Below, piece after piece: positions 6,588 through 10,996 of a DNA stretch of 10,996 nt. How positions within the stretch are numbered: the first letter of the stretch is position 1; every line of letters begins with the position of its first letter. The translations under genes were made by a program, and so were the position numbers. Origin of the DNA: CAYZRJ01 sp964480825 (GTDB taxonomy: Bacteria > Patescibacteriota > WWE3 > UBA101185 > UBA10185); NCBI GenBank assembly GCA_964480825.1, contig CAYZRJ010000020.1:1-10996 (forward strand), read 5' to 3'. The notes under the pieces were generated by a model. The model saw only the letters and a list, made by a program, of their open reading frames with translations. It was not told the origin of the DNA and did not search any database.

Positions 6588-7568
6588 ATGAAAAACTACA
6601 CGCATATATCAACAAATGAACGTGAATTGATCTTCTTGTATTTAGGTCAAGGTAAGGGATTTAGAGAAATTGGCAGTCTTCTTGGTAGAAATGACAGAAC
6701 AATAGCCAGAGAAGTTGAAAATAACGGCGGAATTACCGGGTATAGCCCCTCTAAAGCTCAAAAAAGATATGAAATTAAGAGGCAAAACTCTAAATGTAAT
6801 AAACTAGATGACGCTTTCTTGAAAGACTTTGTCGTTAGTAAGCTTAATCGTGGTTGGTCCCCCGAACAAATCGCAGGACGTATTAAACTGCTAAATCCAG
6901 ACGTAGCCATATCCCATGAAACAATATACAAATTCATATACTCTAAAGATTTCAAAGACTTTAGGTATTGGGAGTTTTTAAGAAGAGGTCATACCCGAAG
7001 ACAAAACAAGCACGCAAGAAAAGCTAAACGGTGTAAACACCTAGAGATACCCAATAAAATCAACATCGCCAACCGCCCAACAGACGCTAATACAAGATCC
7101 AAAATCGGTCACTGGGAAACTGACCTTATGGAAGGTACTAAAAAGTCCTCTAAAGTTGTAAACGTCTCAGTCGATAGAAAATCAGGCTATGTGCTTTTGG
7201 ATATACTTAAATCCAAAGAGGCATTTCCTAAAGCAGATAGTCTGATTAAATCACTTAAATACCTACCTAAATCATCTGTCACCTTTGACAACGGTACTGA
7301 AAACTTTAAACACGAACTAGTATCGTCTATGACGGGTTGTAAAACATATTTCTGTAATGCATATCATGCCTGGGAGAAAGGTACTGTTGAAAATACAATT
7401 GGGCTCGTTAGAAGCTACGTACCTAAACGCACTAGCCTCGAAGATATAACGATAGCGGATTTAAGGTCAATCTCAATGGAGTTAAACAATAGGCCAAGAA
7501 AAAGACTTGGATATTTAACCCCTTTTGAGGTAATGTGTAAGGGCTTGACTGTGGAGCTTCATCCTTGA
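6588..7568 (+). CDS. IS30-family transposase
   Basis: A 326-aa DDE transposase of full family length. An N-terminal helix-turn-helix is seen at about residues 5-46 (STNERELIFLYLGQG, then FREIGSLLGRNDRTIAREV), the usual IS30 DNA-binding start. The catalytic triad is D179 (in HWETDLMEG), D234 (in TFDNGTEN) and E268 (in KGTVENTIGL). The spacing between the last two is 33 residues, the classic DD(33)E of IS30. The C-terminal RPRKRLGYLTPFEV stretch is also characteristic. ATG 6588 is preferred, since the family normally begins close to this helix; ATG 6579 would add three residues. It ends in TGA inside the right inverted repeat. No stop or frameshift is seen. Confidence 0.95.
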   Translation: MKNYTHISTNERELIFLYLGQGKGFREIGSLLGRNDRTIAREVENNGGITGYSPSKAQKRYEIKRQNSKCNKLDDAFLKDFVVSKLNRGWSPEQIAGRIKLLNPDVAISHETIYKFIYSKDFKDFRYWEFLRRGHTRRQNKHARKAKRCKHLEIPNKINIANRPTDANTRSKIGHWETDLMEGTKKSSKVVNVSVDRKSGYVLLDILKSKEAFPKADSLIKSLKYLPKSSVTFDNGTENFKHELVSSMTGCKTYFCNAYHAWEKGTVENTIGLVRSYVPKRTSLEDITIADLRSISMELNNRPRKRLGYLTPFEVMCKGLTVELHP

Positions 7569-7573
7569 ATTCA
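7549..7573 (-). repeat. Right terminal inverted repeat of the IS30 element
   Basis: Its reverse complement begins TGAATTCAAGGATGAAG and matches the left end at 18 of 25 positions. It contains the transposase stop codon at 7566-7568, an arrangement often seen in this family. Confidence 0.75.
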
Positions 7574-7591
7574 CAAAAAGTAATATATCCC

Positions 7592-7620
7592 TATACAAAA
7601 ACAACTATTTATAGTAGAAT
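7592..7620 (+). promoter_or_regulatory. Possible promoter reading towards the 7635-7678 hairpin
   Basis: A TATACA (4 of 6 matches to TTGACA) at 7592-7597, a 17-bp spacer and TAGAAT at 7615-7620. Predicted +1 is near 7627, just before the hairpin. There is no plus-strand coding gene downstream, so a transcript would be either a short RNA or antisense to the NYN gene. Confidence 0.35.
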
Positions 7621-7634
7621 ACACCCATCACGAT

Positions 7635-7678
7635 AAGAGGGCACGCCTAAGGTTAGTCCGAAGGATACTCCCTCTTTT
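7635..7678 (+). terminator. Branched hairpin with T-run: terminator or small RNA
   Basis: The outer 7-bp stem AAGAGGG (7635-7641) pairs with CCCTCTT (7670-7676) and is followed by a T-run. The enclosed bases can form two mini-hairpins: CC-TAA-GG (7646-7652) and TCC-GAA-GGA (7657-7665). On the plus strand this can end IS30 transcription. On the minus strand it lies directly after the NYN stop codon but has no U-run. The enclosed loop is larger than in a typical intrinsic terminator, so a small structured RNA is an alternative. Confidence 0.4.
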
Positions 7679-7679
7679 A

Positions 7680-8171
7680 TTATGATAATTTTTCCTTTAA
7701 ATCAAGATTAATAAAGAATGCAAACTGTCTAAATTTCCTCAAAAGAGCCGAATACTTGTACTTGTTCGGAATAATAAGTTTTTCAAGCTTGTTTCGTGAG
7801 GCTAAATATTCTACCAAGCAATGAAAATCGCCGTCGCCTGTTACAATTACCGCTTTGTCATAATTTGGAAATTCGATCATTGAGTGTAAAACTAATTCTG
7901 CATCTACATTGCCTTTAATTTTAATTTCTGAACCTTGTTTAGCTCTAATCTCTAGCGTAGGTTTAAATATAAGTATGTACCCATATTCTTGCAAACTTTT
8001 ATACAGCGATTCATTACCCGGGATCATTCCAATAAATAGATAACATTTTTCAACTTTAAATTTATCTTTCAAATATATTCGAAATCTTTTAAAGTTTAAT
8101 TTCCAGCCTTGGTCTTTTATACCAAGATTGAGATTTTGACTATCTATAAATGCATAAATATTTTCGAACAT
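7680..8171 (-). CDS. NYN-domain (LabA/DUF88, PIN-like) nuclease family protein
   Basis: A 163-aa single-domain protein. The acidic residues of the PIN-like NYN fold are all present: D10 and N13 in FIDSQNLN, D90 in KGNVDAELV, and D113/D115 in VTGDGDFHCLV. The K-G-N-V-D-A motif and the TGDGDF loop are characteristic of the LabA/DUF88 branch, inferred to be metal-dependent ribonucleases; the RNA target is unknown. The start at 8171 (MFENIYAF) is chosen because the open frame upstream runs through tRNA-Val, and because a TATAAT lies exactly 6 bases before this ATG. It lies 49 bp after tRNA-Val on the same strand and has its own promoter. It is complete, with no missing catalytic residue. Confidence 0.9.
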   Translation of the reverse strand: MFENIYAFIDSQNLNLGIKDQGWKLNFKRFRIYLKDKFKVEKCYLFIGMIPGNESLYKSLQEYGYILIFKPTLEIRAKQGSEIKIKGNVDAELVLHSMIEFPNYDKAVIVTGDGDFHCLVEYLASRNKLEKLIIPNKYKYSALLRKFRQFAFFINLDLKEKLS

Positions 8172-8177
8172 AAAAAG

Positions 8178-8183
8178 ATTATA
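8178..8183 (-). promoter_or_regulatory. -10 element of the NYN gene
   Basis: A consensus TATAAT on the minus strand, followed by six bases (CTTTTT) and then the ATG at 8171. Predicted +1 is the A of ATG. There is no TGN extension here and only a weak -35 (CTTTTA, 17 bp upstream). Confidence 0.5.
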
Positions 8184-8220
8184 CTTTGAACGATTGTTTT
8201 TAAAAGGATATAAATTTAAA

Positions 8221-8297
8221 TGGTGGGCCCACCTGGATTCGAACCAGAGACCTTTGCAATGTGAATGCAACGCTCTAACCAACTGAGCTATGAGCCC
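8221..8297 (-). tRNA. tRNA-Val (anticodon CAC)
   Basis: A complete 77-nt cloverleaf on the minus strand. The acceptor pairs GGGCTCA with TGGGCCC (one G-T wobble), discriminator A73, encoded CCA at 8223-8221. The D-arm has GCTC/GAGC, the anticodon stem TTGCA/TGCAA with loop TTCACAT, and the T-arm TCTGG/CCAGG with loop TTCGAAT. Anticodon CAC decodes GUG valine, and A35/C36 and A73 fit valine identity. Confidence 0.97.
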
Positions 8298-8318
8298 TCA
8301 GATCTAGCTGTCCTAGCC

Positions 8319-8327
8319 ATTCTACCA
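8319..8327 (-). promoter_or_regulatory. Extended -10 promoter of tRNA-Val
   Basis: TG-G-TAGAAT on the minus strand (hexamer 8324-8319), the same nine bases as before the GH18-like gene. Predicted +1 is near 8312, giving a tRNA 5' leader of about 15 nt. The hexamer at -35 (TATAAA, 17 bp upstream) is weak. Confidence 0.5.
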
Positions 8328-8336
8328 ACAATACCC

Positions 8337-8342
8337 TAAAAT
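8337..8342 (+). promoter_or_regulatory. Putative -10 of lepB
   Basis: TAAAAT with 8 bases to the ATG at 8351. The predicted leader is only 1-2 nt. No TGN extension and no clear -35 are present. It lies 12 bp from the opposing tRNA-Val -10, so the two promoters probably compete. Confidence 0.35.
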
Positions 8343-8350
8343 TTATACAC

Positions 8351-8857
8351 ATGAAAAACTTTATTTCCAACGTAATAATATTAACCGGTGTTACACTCGC
8401 CTGTTACTTACTGGTCGGTCAAATCGTACAGATCAATGGTGAATCTATGAATCCTACTATAAAAAATAACGAATGGATTTTAGCTGAAAAAATTTCGCCA
8501 AAGTTCGGAGAGTTCAAACGCGGCGAGATTGTTGTCTTTAAAAGTCCAGAAAACAATAATAGATTGCTCATTAAACGTATAATTGGTTTACCAAATGAAA
8601 CAATGGAAATTAAATACGGATTGGTTTATATCGATGGAAAACTTTTAGACGAACCTTATTTAATAACCGACGCTGTAAAAGAAAACTCTGAATATAAAAT
8701 CGGAGAAAATGAATATGTAATGCTTGGAGATAATCGTGATAACAGTGTTGATTCACGCGAGTACGGTGTTGTTAAAAAAGAAAGCCTACTCGGCCGCGCA
8801 TTATTCGTGTATAAACCAATTCAAAACTTCAGGCTTTTATTGCTACTTCAGGAATAA
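8351..8857 (+). CDS. lepB: Signal peptidase I
   Basis: A 168-aa type I signal peptidase (serine/lysine protease, S26) that cleaves signal peptides of exported proteins outside the membrane. One N-terminal transmembrane helix (about residues 5-26) is followed by the catalytic domain. The nucleophile is S32 in NGESMNPT, the general base is K75 in LIKRIIGLP, and the C-terminal GDNRDNSVDSREYG box is at 126-139. The small single-helix layout matches Gram-positive-type enzymes and not the larger two-helix E. coli LepB. Its 3' end overlaps the convergent L27 gene by 29 bp. It may process the exported proteins of this window, though that is general reasoning and not evidence of a specific link. Confidence 0.97.
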   Translation: MKNFISNVIILTGVTLACYLLVGQIVQINGESMNPTIKNNEWILAEKISPKFGEFKRGEIVVFKSPENNNRLLIKRIIGLPNETMEIKYGLVYIDGKLLDEPYLITDAVKENSEYKIGENEYVMLGDNRDNSVDSREYGVVKKESLLGRALFVYKPIQNFRLLLLLQE

Positions 8858-9101
8858 CGTTAATCTTTTTCTTTTTTCGGGTCTCCCATACAAACTCAAC
8901 AATGCCTTCAATCATAGAAAATATTGTGAAATCCTTGCCCATTTTTACGTTTTTACCCGGAATGAAAACCCGTCCTCTTTGTCTAACGATAATGGAACCG
9001 TGTTGAACAAGAGAACCGCCGTAGACTTTTACGCCCATTCTCTTACCCGCTACATTTCCGCCTTGTTTTGCTTTTGCACCGCCCGCTTTTTTATGTGCCA
9101 T
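8829..9101 (-). CDS. rpmA: 50S ribosomal protein L27
   Basis: A 90-aa protein with the unmistakable bL27 N-terminus MAHKKAGG, then KRMGVKVYGG, GSIIVRQRG and GKNVKMGKDFTIFSMIEG. L27 reaches the peptidyl-transferase centre with its N-terminus and helps place tRNA. The sequence begins directly at MAHKK, so it lacks the cleavable N-terminal extension of Firmicutes L27. A basic stretch (RKKKK) lies near the C-terminus. It follows rplU by 15 bp on the same strand, the normal rplU-rpmA order, and is probably cotranscribed from the promoter at 9481-9509. No Shine-Dalgarno sequence precedes it. The stop overlaps the end of lepB. Confidence 0.98.
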   Translation of the reverse strand: MAHKKAGGAKAKQGGNVAGKRMGVKVYGGSLVQHGSIIVRQRGRVFIPGKNVKMGKDFTIFSMIEGIVEFVWETRKKKKINVIPEVAIKA

Positions 9102-9116
9102 AGTTTAATAACAAAG

Positions 9117-9470
9117 TTACTTAGTTTTTGTTTTCTCCTTTGCTTTTTTGGTTGGTTCTTTTTTCTCTGCACCAAATGATAGCTTTGATATACTAACCTC
9201 AGTAAATTGTTCTCTAAAACCCCGTGTTTTATCGTATCGTGATTTAGCTTTAAATCTGCCTACATTAATTTTTCGTGATTTTCCCGTACCTACAACAGAA
9301 GAAGTAATTTTGACACTCTTTAAATCGTTTTTACCGGTGTATATTTTCCCGCCGTCGTTAAAAAACAATACTTCAAAGCTTGGTTTATCGGTATGTCCCA
9401 ATATTTTTATTGTGTCTCCTTCGGCTATCTTTAGTTGGCTTGATCCTGATTTTATGATTGCGTACTTCAT
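9117..9470 (-). CDS. rplU: 50S ribosomal protein L21
   Basis: A 117-aa bL21 protein that binds 23S rRNA. The N-terminal MKYAIIKSGSSQLKIAEGD matches the L21 signature (usually YAVIKTGGKQYKVxEGD). The C-terminal RFKAKSRYDKTRGFREQFTEV corresponds to the RKNYRRxxGHRQxxT region. It is divergent for L21: the usual K-Q-Y becomes S-Q-L and GHRQ becomes GFRE. A lysine-rich tail (EKKEPTKKAKEKTKTK) extends past the L21 domain. The ATG at 9470 is chosen over an upstream in-frame start at 9515, because it begins exactly where L21 homologues do and lies 10 bases after a -10 element. Confidence 0.95.
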   Translation of the reverse strand: MKYAIIKSGSSQLKIAEGDTIKILGHTDKPSFEVLFFNDGGKIYTGKNDLKSVKITSSVVGTGKSRKINVGRFKAKSRYDKTRGFREQFTEVSISKLSFGAEKKEPTKKAKEKTKTK

Positions 9471-9480
9471 ACAGGTTGTT

Positions 9481-9509
9481 ATTATACGTAGAGAATGCTG
9501 ACTTCGCAA
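9481..9509 (-). promoter_or_regulatory. Promoter of rplU-rpmA
   Basis: On the minus strand, TTGCGA (9509-9504), a 17-bp spacer and TATAAT (9486-9481). It is the only promoter here with both hexamers near consensus. Predicted +1 is near 9474, leaving a leader of only about 4 nt before the ATG. It sits in the 50-bp gap after the RNHCP gene. Confidence 0.65.
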
Positions 9510-9520
9510 GGTCAAACTTG

Positions 9521-9823
9521 CTACATTTCGATTTTTATCAATTTTTCAACTCCCTCAAAGGAATCGTCGCCCGCAATACGGTTTTTACTTATAACACCAC
9601 ATTTTTGGCATTCGTGAACTACCATCTCTTCTCCGTCTTTTTTAAACGTTTTGCCTATAGGTTTCATTATACTGCCGCACGAAACAGCTCTGTCACCTGC
9701 TCTTTTATCCAGGTGAACTGAGTACAAACAATGTGGGCAATGATTGCGGTGGCGCGTTCCAGGCGCCGCCAAAAGTACTTTTTTACTGCAATTTCGGCAA
9801 ATGAAAAAATCTTTGTCGGACAT
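9521..9823 (-). CDS. RNHCP-domain zinc-ribbon protein
   Basis: A 100-aa protein with the family-naming motif RNHCP (residues 26-30, in HRNHCPHCLYS), followed by HLDKRAGDR and a C-terminal NRIAGDD. Cysteine pairs C9/C12, C29/C32 and C72/C75, with an extra C49, suggest two zinc ribbons. These features match the RNHCP domain family (Pfam PF12647 from memory), whose function is not established. It starts 4 bp after the PilM-like/LytR_C gene stops, so these two share an mRNA, while rplU behind it has its own promoter. The location next to ribosomal protein genes makes a translation-related role thinkable but not shown. Length and cysteine pattern look complete. Confidence 0.93.
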   Translation of the reverse strand: MSDKDFFICRNCSKKVLLAAPGTRHRNHCPHCLYSVHLDKRAGDRAVSCGSIMKPIGKTFKKDGEEMVVHECQKCGVISKNRIAGDDSFEGVEKLIKIEM

Positions 9824-9827
9824 ACTG

Positions 9828-10996
9828 TTAAAGCTTTTCTGAAGTACCGATCACTATCAAAAGGTCGTACTCCGTGCTCGTGTCAATACCATCTTCAATG
9901 ACAGTTGACGGAAATTTGTCTTTAAGGTCTTGTTGAACTAAATCTTTAAAAACAAGTTTTGGAGTTTTAAATTTGTAAAGAGTCGATTCTCTAATCTCTT
10001 TGGCGGTATCAATCGAAACTACTTTATAGCCTAAAATCTCAAGTATACCTTGGGTTTTTGCGGCGACCCCTGCCACACCGGAGCCGTTTTCAACTCTAAT
10101 GACTAAATCGCCGCGCCGCAGTTCAACTTTTGGAGCTTCCGTGATCTGAGCCGGCGACGATTGTGAAGTTTCTTCAACTTTTATTTCACTCAACACCTGC
10201 CCGGCCGGCTGGACTTTATCTTTGTCTTTGGTCATAAACATATAACCGCCAAACAAAGTACCAACAATCAATAAAGCACTAAGAGGAGCAGCCACCGTGG
10301 CCAATGACATCTTTCTTTGTTCAACAACCGGAAGAGGCAGTAGGTTTAAAAGATTAGTTTGTGAAGTCACGGTATCAGGAGCTAAATCCAACATGTAGTT
10401 TGCAAGCAGATTAACTTCAAAACCGTGTGTGTTTTCACCGTTTGCGTTCGGTACTTCAACCTTGTGAACCAAAAAACCCTCCGCTTCACTTATATGCGGG
10501 TAATTAAACGTATAAACCTTGTCTATTGGTTTTGATCTTTTGTAAACCGAAAGTTCTTGAACAAGTTTGTATAAATCTGCCGGATCTTGGTTTTGGTCGT
10601 ATGTTCCTACAAAAAATACTCCTCCAAGTTCGGATAACACCACAACCGGTGTCTTGCCTACTCCGCAAACAAATATTGATGAACTTGATGTACCTACATA
10701 TTTTGGTAGTAATAAAGTCCAAGGTAACACACTATGCAATTCCAGACCCAAGTTAGCTGCAATTTCGAGGTACTTATCCAAAAGATTCCTTTTAATTCCA
10801 ACAAACTGATAAACAAACGGAGCTATTTTTACGTACGAAAAGTATAAATTGCTTAAATCCTCACCTTCCAGTTTAGATTGGATTTCAGCAGTTATTCTTA
10901 ATTCTAAGTCCTCGCTCTTTTTTGCTACAGTAATAAATCTATAAATAATCTCGTCGGATTCTAAAACAAAATTTAAACGGAATTTAGTCTTGACGT
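9828..10996 (-). CDS. PilM-like/membrane/LytR_C fusion protein (5' end outside window)
   Basis: The frame is open from the stop at 9828 to the right edge, giving 388 visible residues; the TTG at 10781 is internal and not a start. Visible residues 1-200 resemble the C-terminal half of PilM-like actin-fold proteins of type IV pilus assembly. There is a conserved-looking DEIIYRFITVAKKSEDLELR near the beginning, a PFVYQFVGIKRNLLDKYLEIA helix about residue 60, and strands such as SIFVCGVGKTPVVVLSE. One transmembrane helix follows at 229-254, then a linker rich in Ser, Glu and Pro. The C-terminal domain (about 295-388) begins LVIRVENGSGVAG and has the glycine-rich LytR_C pattern. This order places the LytR_C domain outside the cell. 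The substrate is unknown. PilM similarity is moderate; LytR_C is firmer. Confidence 0.8.
   Translation of the reverse strand, partial: VKTKFRLNFVLESDEIIYRFITVAKKSEDLELRITAEIQSKLEGEDLSNLYFSYVKIAPFVYQFVGIKRNLLDKYLEIAANLGLELHSVLPWTLLLPKYVGTSSSSIFVCGVGKTPVVVLSELGGVFFVGTYDQNQDPADLYKLVQELSVYKRSKPIDKVYTFNYPHISEAEGFLVHKVEVPNANGENTHGFEVNLLANYMLDLAPDTVTSQTNLLNLLPLPVVEQRKMSLATVAAPLSALLIVGTLFGGYMFMTKDKDKVQPAGQVLSEIKVEETSQSSPAQITEAPKVELRRGDLVIRVENGSGVAGVAAKTQGILEILGYKVVSIDTAKEIRESTLYKFKTPKLVFKDLVQQDLKDKFPSTVIEDGIDTSTEYDLLIVIGTSEKL

Larger units (their letters stand above)
6541..7573 (+). mobile_element. IS30-family insertion sequence
   Basis: An element of about 1,033 bp bounded by 25-bp imperfect inverted repeats and carrying one transposase gene of IS30 type. 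The right repeat overlaps the 3' end of the transposase gene. I cannot assign a target-site duplication: the three bases to the left are AAA and those to the right are CAC. It is inserted between the promoter region of the erm-like gene and the NYN gene. The transposase looks intact, so the element may be functional. Confidence 0.85.

Noticed and set aside
790..7568. Alternative genetic code (TGA read as Gly, as in Gracilibacteria/Absconditabacteria)
   Set aside because: TGA ends the polymerase/ligase, erm-like and transposase genes at sensible lengths, and no gene here has an internal TGA.
8172..8282. 37-residue N-terminal extension of the NYN protein
   Set aside because: It reads through most of tRNA-Val; the domain starts at MFENIYAF, with a -10 box directly upstream.
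8724..9179. Plus-strand open frame over lepB, L27 and L21
   Set aside because: It is a shadow of three well-supported genes and has no recognisable protein features.
9471..9515. Longer start for L21 at 9515
   Set aside because: The extra 15 residues are unlike L21 and cover the -10 element; MKYAIIKSG is the normal start of the family.
10779..10781. TTG as the true start of the LytR_C-domain gene
   Set aside because: The frame stays open to the window edge with PilM-like sequence, so the gene continues beyond.
10504..10809. Short open frames on both strands within the PilM-like region
   Set aside because: All lie inside the continuous minus-strand coding frame, with low-complexity or unnatural composition.
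1..10996. CRISPR array, phage genes, or toxin-antitoxin pair
   Set aside because: No regularly spaced repeats were seen. No phage structural genes were seen, and the NYN protein has no partner gene beside it.

Overview
The window is an A+T-rich, densely packed stretch of bacterial chromosome using the standard code (TGA, TAA and TAG all end genes). Genes abut or overlap, no start has a clear Shine-Dalgarno sequence, and several starts lie exactly at the predicted transcription start. This style, an RNHCP zinc-ribbon protein, a PilM-like/LytR_C fusion and Ig-like membrane proteins suggest an uncultivated Candidate Phyla Radiation (Patescibacteria) lineage, possibly Microgenomates-like. That placement is an inference: there is no 16S rRNA or other phylogenetic marker here that I can place by eye. 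A run of ten N at 5430-5439 marks a scaffold join, as in metagenome assemblies.

Left third (1-5628), cell surface. The 3' part of a tRNA-Thr(CGU) is followed by a membrane-anchored Ig-like protein. Facing it is a three-gene minus-strand operon with overlapping genes: a membrane-anchored clan GH-A glycoside hydrolase (GH39-like), a Wzx-type flippase and a Wzy_C-type polymerase/ligase. Together they look like the export and assembly end of a surface-polysaccharide pathway; no glycosyltransferase is in the window. Divergent from this operon, across only 32 bases, is a membrane-anchored GH18-like protein, broken by the N run and with altered active-site residues.

Middle (5586-7680). An Erm-type 23S rRNA adenine methyltransferase has its conserved N-terminus upstream of any ATG, GTG or TTG; its likely start is an ATA codon at the predicted transcription start. 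Just upstream sits an IS30-family insertion sequence with 25-bp imperfect inverted repeats. A possible promoter and a branched hairpin with a T-run fill the gap after it.

Right third (7680-10996), housekeeping. It holds a NYN-domain (LabA/DUF88) nuclease-like gene, tRNA-Val(CAC), signal peptidase I (lepB), ribosomal proteins L27 and L21 (rpmA, rplU) with a good promoter, the RNHCP protein, and a protein running off the right edge that joins a PilM-like region, one membrane segment and a LytR_C domain.

The main observation is promoter architecture. Five coding genes (starts at 84, 4382, 4415, 6488 and 8171) have a -10 hexamer exactly 6 bases before the first base of the start codon, four of them with an extended TGN element. 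This predicts leaderless mRNAs. Three convergent gene pairs overlap at their 3' ends.
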